64,000 nt of DNA from Natronorubrum tibetense GA33 (GTDB taxonomy: Archaea; Halobacteriota; Halobacteria; Halobacteriales; Natrialbaceae): contig NZ_KB913017.1 of NCBI RefSeq assembly GCF_000383975.1, positions 2,035,527 through 2,099,526 on the forward strand, in the 5' to 3' direction. A model generated the notes under the pieces. That model was not told the DNA's origin. It was given only the letters and a program-made list of their open reading frames with translations, and made no database searches. The position numbers and the translations under genes were made by a program. Of the stretch, positions 8,230 to 17,209 are shown piece after piece. Within the stretch, counting starts at the first letter, position 1. Every line of letters starts with the position of its first letter.

Positions 8230-8844
8230 ATGACTGCACCCGACGAGTGGGAGCTTCGCGAGGAGGTTACCGAGTACGAAACCGGCTGGTACGACGGCGG
8301 CTACGACCTGCTCGAGCAACCCAACGGGATCGAGAAACGCTACTACTGGGCTGACCTGCCGCCGGCGGTCGTTGTAGTCGCCCGGATCGATGGTACCCTC
8401 GCCGCGTCCGTCGACAGTGACGAGACCGAAACCGACGACGAGAGGGACGCCAACAGCGGCAGCGACGGCGACCACCTCCTCTTCGTCGAGCAGTATCGGC
8501 CAGCGATCCGCGAAACGCACCTCGAACTCCCTGCTGGCATCGTCGAAGACGGCGAGTCCTACACCCGCGCCGCCGCCCGCGAACTCGAGGAGGAGACCGG
8601 ATTCAAACCCTCGAGCACGGCACTCCTCCAGGAGTACGCGGTCGCGACGGGTGTCCTCCGACACGACCGCGGTATCGTCTACGCTGAGGGACTCGAGCCG
8701 GGCGAGCGCGAACTTGACAACAACGAGTTCCTCGAGGTGACGACGGTGCCGGTCGAGGCGGCCCTCGAGCGCGCCCGCGAGCAGCCGGCGAACGACTCGA
8801 CGGTGTCGGCGCTGTTGCTGGCGAAGGAGGACGGCGTGCTCTGA
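8230..8844 (+). CDS. NUDIX hydrolase, ADP-ribose-pyrophosphatase-like
   Basis: A protein of 204 aa from ATG 8230. The Nudix box is intact: GIVEDGESYTRAAARELEEE plus TGF, giving the G-x5-E-x7-REUxEExGU pattern with the metal-binding glutamates. The segment QYRPAIRETHLELPAG before the box is typical of ADP-sugar pyrophosphatases (NudF type). An insertion of about 25 acidic/Ser residues (DSDETETDDERDANSGSD) separates two strands and is probably a surface loop. Confidence 0.87.
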   Translation: MTAPDEWELREEVTEYETGWYDGGYDLLEQPNGIEKRYYWADLPPAVVVVARIDGTLAASVDSDETETDDERDANSGSDGDHLLFVEQYRPAIRETHLELPAGIVEDGESYTRAAARELEEETGFKPSSTALLQEYAVATGVLRHDRGIVYAEGLEPGERELDNNEFLEVTTVPVEAALERAREQPANDSTVSALLLAKEDGVL

Positions 8845-8970
8845 GCGAGGGCGACTCGAGGGCCGCGTTCGGGTACGTGTCGATCGGCCGGAATGGCACC
8901 AGATCCACCGGCGTTCTCGCGTGACGTGTCAGAAAAACGCTACCGATTCGATTCACCGCAGCGAAGTGGC

Positions 8971-9213
8971 CTACTTCGAGCCGAGACCGAACGGGAGTCG
9001 GCTCCGTTCGCGGCCGCCGGCGTCCTCGAGCGGTTGCTCCGTCGCTTCGACGCTCGCGGCGAGCGCCAGCCCCACGATGGCGAGCATGATGAGCGCGCCG
9101 CCGACGAGCGTGACGGTCGTGAGCCCGCCCAGCGAGAGGCCGATTACGAAGACGACGGTGCCGATAAGTTGCAGGGCGAACAGCGCTTCGAAGGGGATCG
9201 ATTCTCGGTTCAT
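8971..9213 (-). CDS. Small two-helix membrane protein
   Basis: A protein of 80 aa. Two transmembrane helices (about residues 9-27 and 32-53) form a hairpin with a Gly/Thr turn, followed by a short charged C-terminal tail. It is convergent with the NUDIX gene and divergent from the rhodanese gene. No function can be assigned. Confidence 0.65.
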   Translation of the reverse strand: MNRESIPFEALFALQLIGTVVFVIGLSLGGLTTVTLVGGALIMLAIVGLALAASVEATEQPLEDAGGRERSRLPFGLGSK

Positions 9214-9382
9214 ACGGGACTAGAGGGGCTGAGCGTAAATAACGGATTCATACGAACGGAGAGTATCTCCGCCGGACTGGCAGCTTCGCTGCAGTTCGCG
9301 TTACCGTTTTCGGCCGACGGATGGCTCCGTCTACGAGAATCGACCCGTGGTCTTATTCTGTCCGAGTTCCAACGCGGCAGTA

Positions 9383-9751
9383 ATGGACGGCGAAATCTCC
9401 CCCGACGAGGTCAAGGACCTCCTCGAGGACGATGCCGACGTACGTATCGTGGACATTCGCGATGCACAGAGCTTCACGCACAGTCACATTCCCGACAGCG
9501 AGAACGTTCCGTTCCACGAACTGACGAGTCGCGTCGAGGAGTTCGAGGACGCAGACCACATCGTCACGGTCTGTCCCCACGGCAAGGCCAGCGTGCAGGC
9601 GGCCCAGCTTATCAGCTCCTACGAGGGCACCGCGGACGCCCGCGTCGAGAGCATGGCCGGCGGACTCGAGAAGTACGGGATGAAGTACGGTCTCGCTCGC
9701 CCGGAAGAGAAAGAGACGGACGAGTCCGCGAACGCGGAATCTCCGTTCTGA
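9383..9751 (+). CDS. Rhodanese-like domain protein
   Basis: A protein of 122 aa from ATG 9383, a single rhodanese domain. It begins with the family pattern VRIVDIRDAQSFTHSHIPDS (about residues 20-39). The active-site loop is CPHGKAS, with the catalytic Cys at about residue 67. It ends with a Gly-rich GGLEKY segment before an acidic tail. Such proteins carry sulfur as a persulfide, and the acceptor here is unknown. Confidence 0.9.
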   Translation: MDGEISPDEVKDLLEDDADVRIVDIRDAQSFTHSHIPDSENVPFHELTSRVEEFEDADHIVTVCPHGKASVQAAQLISSYEGTADARVESMAGGLEKYGMKYGLARPEEKETDESANAESPF

Positions 9752-9964
9752 ACTCTCGATCCACTCATCGGATCCCGAATCGGTTCGAACCGAGAGGGAG
9801 TACTCGAGTCGCTCGTAACTCGTTCGCCGACGGCACGATTCCCGTCCCGTCGACCGATCGCACCGCTATTCGGTCGCCGTCGGCTGAAAATGAACCACAG
9901 TCGCTGTGAGGCGATTCGCGAGTCGATCGTGACGCTCGGAAGTCGTCTCAGATCATCGCGGGCA

Positions 9965-10258
9965 TTAGGCGACGTTGAAGCCGCGGTCCCGAAGGAACTC
10001 TTCGATGCGGCCCCTGTGATTGCCTTGCAGTTCGATCTGGCCGTCTTCGACAGTTCCCCCGCAGGCGAACTTGGACTTCAAGTCCGACGAGAGACTGTCT
10101 AAGTCGACGTCCTTCGGATCGAATCCTTCGACGATCGTTACCTCTTTACCGTATCTGCGCTCGTCAATGCGGATATTGAGTTGCTGTTGTCCCTTGGCCA
10201 CGTCTTCGCAGACGCAAAGTTCCTCGGGCAGCCCGCACGTCGAGCAGACTTCCGACAT
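9965..10258 (-). CDS. Translation initiation factor aIF1 (SUI1)
   Basis: A protein of 97 aa. The N-terminus [13 protein letters not shown] gives four cysteines in a small zinc-binding knuckle, common in archaeal aIF1. The SUI1 fold follows, with the conserved [20 protein letters not shown] and [11 protein letters not shown] segments. It promotes start-codon selection on the 30S subunit. It is a single gene with an AT-rich upstream stretch (TTTAATATG on the minus strand near 10285) that may be its promoter. Confidence 0.95.
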   Translation of the reverse strand: MSEVCSTCGLPEELCVCEDVAKGQQQLNIRIDERRYGKEVTIVEGFDPKDVDLDSLSSDLKSKFACGGTVEDGQIELQGNHRGRIEEFLRDRGFNVA

Positions 10259-10429
10259 TACGTTCCATGCTACGAAACGGCCATATTAAACACTATCGGG
10301 ACCTACATGCCCTCGCGTGGTTCTTTTTGACTCGGACGGGGGTCGACTCGAGTCTTCATTTGCCGTCGACGGCCGAACGGACTCCGGATAGCACTCCTAC
10401 AGACGTGACGAAGCGTGACGATATCGACG

Positions 10430-12751
10430 TTACCGGCGACCGACGATCGGGAGGTGCGCTCGAGCGAGGCCGTCGACGAGTTCGATCGTCTCGTCGGCCT
10501 CGCTTCGACTGACACCGCCGCCGTAGAGTGCCCGCTCGTAGCGATCGACGACCGTTGCGACCTGCGGATCGATCTCTCGGTCCGGATCGGACGATAGCGC
10601 CTCGAGGTAGCTGCGAGCGGATTCCGAGCGCTCGCGCGGCCGGTACTCGCGTGCGAGTACGCGCTCGAGTCGCCGATAGGCACGTTCGGTGTCGCGGTCG
10701 GGGTCGTCGGTCCGTCGTTGCCAGTAGCAGCCGACGGTTCGGCGAACGCGGTCGGTTGCGCCGGTGCGGTGGACGCCGGCGACCACCCCGACGAGCGCGA
10801 TCAGGCCGATCGCGGCCGTCTCGCGCGAAATGGAAAGTGCGGAGACGAGGGTACTCAAGAACCCGTCATCTCGCTCGCTCGCGTCGGCGCTCGCGCCGGT
10901 GTCGTCCGAGCCGTCGTCCGAACCACTCTGGTCGTCGTCGGTGCCGGGATCGGTCTCGTTGCCGTCCGGATCGTCGTCGGAGCCGGGGTCGGTCTCGTTC
11001 AGGTCGGAACCGTCGTCGTCCGTCCCGTTCTGGTCGGACTCGAGATCGTCTGCGCCGTCGTCGTCCTCGTCGCTGACCGGGACGTCCTCGCTCGAGTCGG
11101 TGTCGATGTCGTCGACGCCGTCCGAGCGGGCCTGTTCGACGCTCTCGGCGTGGGCCTCGTCGCGCGGGCCCGGCGGCGTCGGCTCGAAGGCGACCCAGCC
11201 GTGGTCGGGGAAGTAGACCTCGACCCAGGCGTGGGCGTCCGTGCCGCGGACGACGTACTCGTCGTCGTCGACCTGCTGCCCGGCCGTATAGCCGGTGACG
11301 TAGCGGGCCGGGACGTCCTCCGCGCGCAGCATTTGGGTCATCGCCGTCGCGAAGTAGACGCAGTAGCCTTCGTCCATCTCAAACAGGAACTCCTCGGCGA
11401 CGTTGCCGTCGGGCCGGTCCACGTCGAGCGAGTAGTCCTTCGTCGAGCGGAGGTGGCCCTCGATGGCGACCGCCTTGTCGTACGGATTATCGGCGTCGGC
11501 GGTGATCTCGGCGGTGCGCTCCTCGAACTCGTTCGAGGTGCTCTCGGGCGTCTGGAGGTAGTCGCCCTCGAGGATTGGCTGCGGGTAGTTCGTCCCCGCC
11601 GCGCGGAGTTCGGCTGCGTTCGGGTCGATGATCGCGCTCTCGACGGCGTAGCTGTCGCCCTCGATCACGGGCGTCGTCGGGTGGAACTGCCCGTGTGCGC
11701 TGACTTCCGTGTGCTGGGCGAGATCTCCTTCGATGGAGAGGGGCTGGCTCGCGGCGGGCATGACGCCGAGGTCAGTTTCGGCGGTGATGACCTGTTGGAC
11801 CCGTTCGCGGTCGCCGGGCGGTGCCTCGAGAGCGCCCTCGTAGGCGCTGGCGTCGCCCGTTCGAATCCACTCGTCGCCGGCGAAGCGGTCGTAGACGCCC
11901 GTTCGCCAGTAGGCACCCCGTTCGGATTCGACGGTGAACCGCACCTCCGGCGAGAGATCGACGGAGCCGCCGATCCCCGATCGCTCGGAGGAGTAGTCGA
12001 TCGCGCCCTCGAGCGTGGTGGGATCGCCGCCGGAGAGGTGGTCCGAGGAGCCAGAGCCGTCGGGGACGAACGTAACCGACAGCGAGAGGACGATGATCAG
12101 CGCAAAGGAGACGGCGAGCAGGTCGGCCTGCGCGACGGAGCCGCCGCGTCGCTCGAGTTCGCCGAAGCCGACGGCCCCGACCGCGGAAAGCGTCCCGAGC
12201 AGCGTGACCGTCGTCCCGGCGTCGCCGGTCAGGACGAGAAAGACCAGCGCGAAGCCGCCGGGGATCACGGCGAGTGCGTATCTCCCTCGCACGGCTAGAT
12301 ACCACGAGAGGAAGACGGGTGCGGGGACGAACGCGAGCGTCCAGACACCGGCTTCGACCATCCGAAGCAGCGGGAGCCCGGCCACGAGCGTGATCGTATC
12401 CGAGAGGATCGCGTCGCTCGCGGAGAACGCGACGTCGACACCGACGCCGGTGACCTCGAGGTAGTAACCGAAGCCGACCGCGCCAGCGGCAATCGCGGCG
12501 ACGACTGCCGTTCGGGGCCGAATCGTCCACGCGAGCACCGTCGCGACGACAATCATTGCCCCGACGAGGGCGAACAGCGACTGGGTGCCGCCGACGACAC
12601 GGGTCACCTCGCGCAACACGCTCACGTACGAGGCCGTCATGACCAGTACACACCCTAGCGCGAGCAGCCGGAACGTGTCGGGGCCGATCGAGCCGTCCAG
12701 GCCGATATCGGCCGTTCGGTCGCCGGCGTGGGACTCCGATTTCGTGCTCAC
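10430..12751 (-). CDS. TgpA-like membrane transglutaminase (DUF3488)
   Basis: A protein of 773 aa, start GTG 12751. About seven N-terminal membrane helices are followed by a large extracytoplasmic part. The transglutaminase core has a catalytic Cys in DEGYCVYFA (about residue 464), a His in GTDAHAWVEVYF (about residue 505) and the following FEPTPPG. A low-complexity Asp/Ser/Gly/Asn linker, another membrane helix, and a DUF4129-type C-terminal domain (YRRLERVLAREYRPRERSE) complete it. It is the third gene of a MoxR-DUF58-transglutaminase operon and overlaps DUF58 by GTGA. A cell-envelope protein-processing role is inferred. Confidence 0.92.
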   Translation of the reverse strand: MSTKSESHAGDRTADIGLDGSIGPDTFRLLALGCVLVMTASYVSVLREVTRVVGGTQSLFALVGAMIVVATVLAWTIRPRTAVVAAIAAGAVGFGYYLEVTGVGVDVAFSASDAILSDTITLVAGLPLLRMVEAGVWTLAFVPAPVFLSWYLAVRGRYALAVIPGGFALVFLVLTGDAGTTVTLLGTLSAVGAVGFGELERRGGSVAQADLLAVSFALIIVLSLSVTFVPDGSGSSDHLSGGDPTTLEGAIDYSSERSGIGGSVDLSPEVRFTVESERGAYWRTGVYDRFAGDEWIRTGDASAYEGALEAPPGDRERVQQVITAETDLGVMPAASQPLSIEGDLAQHTEVSAHGQFHPTTPVIEGDSYAVESAIIDPNAAELRAAGTNYPQPILEGDYLQTPESTSNEFEERTAEITADADNPYDKAVAIEGHLRSTKDYSLDVDRPDGNVAEEFLFEMDEGYCVYFATAMTQMLRAEDVPARYVTGYTAGQQVDDDEYVVRGTDAHAWVEVYFPDHGWVAFEPTPPGPRDEAHAESVEQARSDGVDDIDTDSSEDVPVSDEDDDGADDLESDQNGTDDDGSDLNETDPGSDDDPDGNETDPGTDDDQSGSDDGSDDTGASADASERDDGFLSTLVSALSISRETAAIGLIALVGVVAGVHRTGATDRVRRTVGCYWQRRTDDPDRDTERAYRRLERVLAREYRPRERSESARSYLEALSSDPDREIDPQVATVVDRYERALYGGGVSRSEADETIELVDGLARAHLPIVGRR

Positions 12752-13860
12752 GAGACCACCCCCGATTCGTCGCCGTCAGGCTGGTTTCGAGTCGCTCGGC
12801 TTGTCGAACCGGCTCGTCGTGATCGCCCGTTCCCGCGGCGATCACCGATCAGTCGGTCGAACGGGATCGATCGCCCGTCGACGACGACCGTGGTTCCCTC
12901 GTCGCCGGCCCGAACGACGATATCCGCCGCTCGTCGCTGCTCGTCCTCGAGGTCGCCCGCCTCGAGGACGGCGAACGCCGACAGGAGGGTGTGATGGTGG
13001 TCCGAGCCCGTACCCGGCGGATACTCGCCGTTTGGGACGGTCACGCCGACGCTGACGTCGGCTTCGAGGAGGTGGGTCACAACGCTCGCGACGGCCGTCG
13101 CCAGGTCGTCGTCCCGACCGGGGGGACACTCCGCGGAGACTGTCACGGAGCCCGCTTCCTCGTCGGCAGCGTACTCCGTGACGACCAGGTCCGCGTCGGG
13201 CCGTTTGGCGGCGGACTTCCAGTGGACGTCACGTAACGAGTCGCCGCGCTGGTACTCCCGCAGGTGGTCGAACTCCTCGCGGTCGCCGCGCTCGCGCTCG
13301 ACGAACGCCCGGAGGTCGCTGCCGGGATCGCTCCGGAGGTCGTGAACGCGCGGATAGACGACCAGCGAAGTCGTCTCGTCGTAGTCGAACCGTCGGTGGA
13401 ACAGGCCGAACACGTCGGTGACGATGACTGTCAACGGGCCGAGTCGATGTTCGCCTCGTCGCTCGAGTCGCACCGCGTACTCGAACCGATCGTCGGCCTC
13501 GAGGGTCGTCGTCGCGGTGGGCGCGCCGCGCCCGTCGATTTCGGTCTCGGCTCCACTAACCGACTCGATGTCGGTAACCGTGGCTCCCTCGTCGACGGCG
13601 TCGCGAACGGTCGCCGAGACGGCCGACGCGGTCTCGAGCGCGATTTCGACCGTCCGGCGGTCGTCGACGAATCCCGGCGAGACGGGGGCACGTCTCACCT
13701 CGGGCCGTGTGGCTCGGGCGGTCGTCAGCGCACCGACGACGAGCACGACTAGCAGCGGCGTCACGACGGCGTTCAGCGCACGGGGACCGAACTCCCACAC
13801 CATCGCGAACGAGAGCGCGACGACGGCGATGGCAGTCCAGCCGCGAATCGTCGGTCGCAT
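12748..13860 (-). CDS. DUF58 membrane protein
   Basis: A protein of 370 aa. Two N-terminal membrane helices (about residues 8-46) precede a beta-rich domain. The DUF58 signature follows at about residues 205-220 (EEFDHLREYQRGDSLRDVHW) with KSAAKRPDADL. In bacteria and archaea DUF58 (vWA-related) proteins work with MoxR ATPases. It begins 3 bases after the MoxR stop and its end overlaps the transglutaminase start, so all three are made from one transcript. Confidence 0.92.
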   Translation of the reverse strand: MRPTIRGWTAIAVVALSFAMVWEFGPRALNAVVTPLLVVLVVGALTTARATRPEVRRAPVSPGFVDDRRTVEIALETASAVSATVRDAVDEGATVTDIESVSGAETEIDGRGAPTATTTLEADDRFEYAVRLERRGEHRLGPLTVIVTDVFGLFHRRFDYDETTSLVVYPRVHDLRSDPGSDLRAFVERERGDREEFDHLREYQRGDSLRDVHWKSAAKRPDADLVVTEYAADEEAGSVTVSAECPPGRDDDLATAVASVVTHLLEADVSVGVTVPNGEYPPGTGSDHHHTLLSAFAVLEAGDLEDEQRRAADIVVRAGDEGTTVVVDGRSIPFDRLIGDRRGNGRSRRAGSTSRATRNQPDGDESGVVS

Positions 13861-13863
13861 CTG

Positions 13864-14835
13864 TTACTCCACGGAGACGCGCTCGAGGGCGTTCGAAACG
13901 ACCGTCTCGCCGTCGCGGTCGTGATCGGTCGTCTTGATCCGGTGGGGGAGGACGACGGGAGCTTCGATCTGGATGTCGTCCGGAATCACGTAGTCGCGAC
14001 CGTCGGTGGCGGCTCGGGCCTGTGCGGCCCGCAGGAGCGCGATCGTTCCGCGGGGACTGACGCCAATGTGTGCGTGCTCGCGGGTGTAGCCCGCCAGTCG
14101 TGTCGCATACTCTCGAACCGGCCCTTCGACGCGCGTCCGGGCGACGGTCTCGCGGGCGGCGACGACCGTCTCGAGGTCGGTCACCGACTCGAGGTCCTCG
14201 ATCGGGTGGTGGCCGACCGTGCGGCCCAGCATCTCGGCTTCCTCCTCGGGCTCGGGGTAGCCAAGCTGGAGTTTCTTCATGAACCGATCGAGTTCGGCGA
14301 AGGGCAGATCGTAGGTCCGGTTCGGTTCGATCGCGTTCTGCGTCGCGATCACGGTAAAGGGGTCGGGCAGTTCGCGGGTCGTTCCGTCGACGGTGACCTG
14401 CTCTTCCTCCATGGCCTCGAGCAGCGCGGACTGGGTCTTCGGCGGCGCGCGGTTGATTTCGTCGCCCAGCACGATGTTGCCGAAGACGGGGCCGGGCTGG
14501 AACTCGAACTCGCGGCTCTGCTGGTTGAAGACGTTCACCCCGGTGACATCGGCGGGGAGAAGATCGGGGGTGAACTGGACCCGGCGGAACGTACAGTCGA
14601 CGGAGGTCGTGATCGAGCGCGCGAGCATCGTCTTGCCGACGCCGGGGACGTCGTCGAGCAGGACGTGGCCGCGGCCGAGCATGGCGGTGACGACGTGTTC
14701 GATCGCCTCGTCGTGGCCCACGATCACCTCGGCGACGTTCGCCTCGATTTCGGCACAGAGGTCGGCGACCGTCGAAACGTCGAGGGCCGCTCGATCCGGG
14801 CTAGCGGTCTGCGTCGGCGGGTTCACGTCAGTCAT
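13864..14835 (-). CDS. MoxR-family AAA ATPase
   Basis: A protein of 323 aa. Walker A GVGKTM lies in VLLDDVPGVGKTMLARS (about residues 60-70), and Walker B LGDEINRAPPKTQSAL at about 124-139. Sensor-1 is VIATQNAIEPNRTY, and the C-terminal lid has SPRGTIALLRAAQARA. MoxR ATPases are chaperone-like and act on partner vWA/DUF58 proteins. First gene of the operon with DUF58 and the transglutaminase. Confidence 0.94.
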   Translation of the reverse strand: MTDVNPPTQTASPDRAALDVSTVADLCAEIEANVAEVIVGHDEAIEHVVTAMLGRGHVLLDDVPGVGKTMLARSITTSVDCTFRRVQFTPDLLPADVTGVNVFNQQSREFEFQPGPVFGNIVLGDEINRAPPKTQSALLEAMEEEQVTVDGTTRELPDPFTVIATQNAIEPNRTYDLPFAELDRFMKKLQLGYPEPEEEAEMLGRTVGHHPIEDLESVTDLETVVAARETVARTRVEGPVREYATRLAGYTREHAHIGVSPRGTIALLRAAQARAATDGRDYVIPDDIQIEAPVVLPHRIKTTDHDRDGETVVSNALERVSVE

Positions 14836-15090
14836 GGTTCGTACACGTACGGAAAGCAGGGACCGGTCGAACCTCTCATCAGTACGTCAGTAGTGGCTCC
14901 GGACCATAGGCTTTGTGTCACGTTGCCCGAATGTCAGCTGTCGCTGCTCGCTTTGCGGGGCGTCGGCGCTACCAACTCACGGCACCGTTCACGTGGAGCG
15001 GCGCGTCTCGGGCCGAAACGGCATCGGATCCGAGACAGCCGTTGCTAGCCACGTAACAATCAGAGAACGATACCACTCCGTGAATTCGCC

Positions 15091-15285
15091 TTACAGGCGT
15101 TCGAGGTTCGTCGCTCGTGGGCCCTTCTCGGCCTCCTCGATGTCGAACTCGACTTCCTGTCCCTCCTCGAGATCAGGACCGCCGACGTCTTCCATGTGGA
15201 AGAACACGTCGTCGTCTGCGTCGTCGGTTTCGATGAATCCATAGCCGCCAGTGTCGTTGAAGAAGTCGACCGTACCTTTCGCCAT
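15091..15285 (-). CDS. cspA: Cold-shock domain protein
   Basis: A protein of 64 aa from ATG 15285. A complete cold-shock domain with RNP1-like GGYGFIE and RNP2-like DVFFHM, which bind single-stranded RNA/DNA. It starts MAKGTVDFFNDTGGYG and ends KGPRATNLERL, both typical. Compared with bacterial CspA it is acidic, as expected in a halophile. It has its own promoter with a TATA box 25-35 bases upstream, so the mRNA has little or no leader. Confidence 0.95.
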   Translation of the reverse strand: MAKGTVDFFNDTGGYGFIETDDADDDVFFHMEDVGGPDLEEGQEVEFDIEEAEKGPRATNLERL

Positions 15286-15309
15286 TGCAAGTGTATCAAT
15301 CCGCGACAG

Positions 15310-15319
15310 AGATATAAAG
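15310..15319 (-). promoter_or_regulatory. TATA box of the cold-shock gene
   Basis: On the minus strand CTTTATATCT lies with its centre about 30 bases upstream of the ATG at 15285. Transcription would begin at or within a few bases of the start codon. Confidence 0.7.
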
Positions 15320-15381
15320 CTTCGGGAGTACACTCGCAGGCACCTCCAAGAGGACCCGGTCACACTCGCTGAGAGTGCCGA

Positions 15382-15714
15382 TTACCAGGGTTTGCACGCT
15401 GGGCAGACGAAATCGCCTTCATCACGCCAAACGCGCTCGGTTTCGGTATCGCATCGACTGCAGGTGTACGTTCCCCAGGCGTACGTCGAGCGTGCGGTTT
15501 CGCCGTCCACGTCTGCGTCGCGCGTTTCGCGGACGCTGTGGTCGGTCGTCTCGTCGTCGACTGGCTCTCCGTCGTTGCTACCGTTATCCGGCGCTCGTTC
15601 GCCCGTCTCGACCTCGGTAGTCGAATTCGAGTTCGAGTTCGATCGCTGCTCGTCGGGATCTTCGTCAGTCCCCTCGCCCGAATCGAAATCCGAGAGCGTC
15701 GCGTCGTCGGTCAC
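15382..15714 (-). CDS. DUF7573-like zinc-ribbon protein
   Basis: A protein of 110 aa, read from GTG 15714 (VTDDATLSDF). An Asp/Ser/Asn-rich, probably disordered middle links a short conserved N-terminus to a C-terminal zinc ribbon with CSRC and CPAC (about residues 84-107) and the sequence TETERVWRDEGDFVCPACKPW. I recall the same two-ended layout in haloarchaeal DUF7573. A longer frame upstream adds a Cys/Ala-rich non-family stretch. The GTG is supported by a TATA element 29 bases upstream, which makes this a leaderless start. Confidence 0.75.
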   Translation of the reverse strand: MTDDATLSDFDSGEGTDEDPDEQRSNSNSNSTTEVETGERAPDNGSNDGEPVDDETTDHSVRETRDADVDGETARSTYAWGTYTCSRCDTETERVWRDEGDFVCPACKPW

Positions 15715-15739
15715 GTTCGAGGGTACGGCCGGCGGTGGC

Positions 15740-15747
15740 TTATATTG
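15740..15747 (-). promoter_or_regulatory. TATA box of zinc-ribbon gene
   Basis: AATATAAG on the minus strand has its centre about 29 bases upstream of the GTG at 15714. This is the spacing expected for a leaderless haloarchaeal transcript and decides the start. Confidence 0.6.
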
Positions 15748-15916
15748 TCGGCTCTCTCTCCACCGGCGGGCGTCCGGCGATTCACCGTCACTGACCGCAG
15801 CCGATTCATCGGTACCGGGACCAGTGCCAGCGACGGCGGCAGCGAACGCTCCGGCAGCGGCCGCTCCGCAACGGTGGACCGGCACGGCCAAGTAGGATCG
15901 GTGACAACCCCCGTAC

Positions 15917-16117
15917 ATGGACACCGTCACACCGATGAACGTGATCGTCGATGACATCGTCGAGATGAACGAGTACTTTACCGACGTCGCGATGGGCGAC
16001 GGACTCGCCCCGTTGCTCGTCCTGATAGGAACGGTCCTGGTCGTCTTCACGCTCGGCGTTTTCGGCGTTCTTACGCTCGGCGCAATCGGTAGCCTCTTCT
16101 CCTCGAGTTCGAGCTAA
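15917..16117 (+). CDS. Small single-pass membrane protein
   Basis: A protein of 66 aa. An amphipathic N-terminal part (about 28 residues with DDIVEMNEYF) is followed by a long Leu/Val/Gly-rich hydrophobic helix and a Ser-rich end (SSSSS). An internal ATG (second Met at residue 7) is an alternative start. Convergent with the F420-dependent oxidoreductase gene, with only 21 bases between stops. Function unknown. Confidence 0.65.
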   Translation: MDTVTPMNVIVDDIVEMNEYFTDVAMGDGLAPLLVLIGTVLVVFTLGVFGVLTLGAIGSLFSSSSS

Positions 16118-16138
16118 CGCCTTCGGCCGACCGGATTC

Positions 16139-17209
16139 TCACTCGGACCGTCGGTTTTCGACGCTGTCGAGCGCCTCGCTCGCTCGTCGGACGGCGTCCT
16201 CGAGATCCGGCCCGAGCGGGGAGCCGACGACGATACCGTCGACGTACTCGAGCGCGGCTTCGAACCGGTCGGCGATGGTCTCGGTCGTCCCCGCGATACA
16301 GAAGGCGTCGATCATCGCCGGTGTGACGTGACCGAACGCCTCGTGCAGATTCCCCTGCTCTAAGGCGTCGCTGACCGCACTCGCAGCCTCGCGGTCGATA
16401 TCGTGGCGCTCGAGGACGGGTTCGGCCGCCCCGCCGGCGATGAACGCGACGGGCGGCCGGGCCGCCTCGCGGGCCTCGGTTTCGTCGCCGGCGACGCTCA
16501 CGCTAGCGAACGCGAGCGACTCGAATTCGCCGTCTCGCGAGTCGCTGCGCTCCTCGCTCGCTCGTTCCGAGGCGCTCTGCGCCTCGCGCTCCTCCAGCCC
16601 CTGCTCGATTTCGCCCGCGGCCCACTCGAGGTCCCGGGGATGTGCGGCGTTGATCAGCACGCCCTCGGCGTGTTTCGCGCTCATCCGAAGCATGTGCGGT
16701 CCCTGTGCGCCGACGTAGGTCGGGATCTCTTCCGAGGGCGGCTCGATGTTGAGCGACGCGTCCCGCGCGGTGAACGTCCCCTCGTGGGTCACCGTCTCGC
16801 CGTCCCAGAGATCCTGCGCGAGTTTGAACGTCTCGAGGACGCGCCGGAGGGGGCTGTCGCGCTCGATTCCGAGGTTCGCGAGCGAGGAGCGGTCTCCGGC
16901 TCCGACGCCGAAGACGGCTCGTCCGTCGCTCACCTCGTCGATCGTCGCCGTCTGGGCGGCGAGTTTCACGGGGTGGCTCTCGTAGGGGTTGACGACGCCG
17001 GGTCCGAGGCGAAGTTCGTCGGTGGCGTCTGCCATCCGCGAGAGCGCGACGAACGGATCGCGGTTGAAGTAGTGACTGCTCGCGAAGGCGATATCGAACC
17101 CCTCGTCCTCCGCCAACGCCGCCAGTTCGGCGACGCGCTCCGTGGGGTGTTCGGGTGTCAGTTCGATGGCTCGAGTCGCGCCGTCGGTCGGTGTGGTATT
17201 TTTGGTCAT
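16139..17209 (-). CDS. LLM-class F420-dependent oxidoreductase (Mer-like)
   Basis: A protein of 356 aa with a luciferase-like TIM-barrel fold. It opens IELTPEHPTERVAELAALAE and has the family segments RLGPGVVNPYESHPVKLAAQ (about residues 70-90) and FGVGAGDRSSL, close to the methylene-H4MPT reductase (Mer) group. A hydrophilic stretch rich in Ser/Glu/Arg (about residues 210-235) is inserted compared with the core family. Its start overlaps the CofE stop by one base, so the enzyme is co-produced with the ligase that adds glutamate to its cofactor F420. The substrate is not defined; TIGR04024-type proteins are the likely relatives. Confidence 0.88.
   Translation of the reverse strand: MTKNTTPTDGATRAIELTPEHPTERVAELAALAEDEGFDIAFASSHYFNRDPFVALSRMADATDELRLGPGVVNPYESHPVKLAAQTATIDEVSDGRAVFGVGAGDRSSLANLGIERDSPLRRVLETFKLAQDLWDGETVTHEGTFTARDASLNIEPPSEEIPTYVGAQGPHMLRMSAKHAEGVLINAAHPRDLEWAAGEIEQGLEEREAQSASERASEERSDSRDGEFESLAFASVSVAGDETEAREAARPPVAFIAGGAAEPVLERHDIDREAASAVSDALEQGNLHEAFGHVTPAMIDAFCIAGTTETIADRFEAALEYVDGIVVGSPLGPDLEDAVRRASEALDSVENRRSE

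Noticed and set aside
10718-12298. 526-codon open frame opposite the transglutaminase gene
   Set aside because: High GC makes long antisense frames frequent. The opposite strand has membrane helices and a catalytic triad, while this one is a Val/Gly/Arg-rich mirror.
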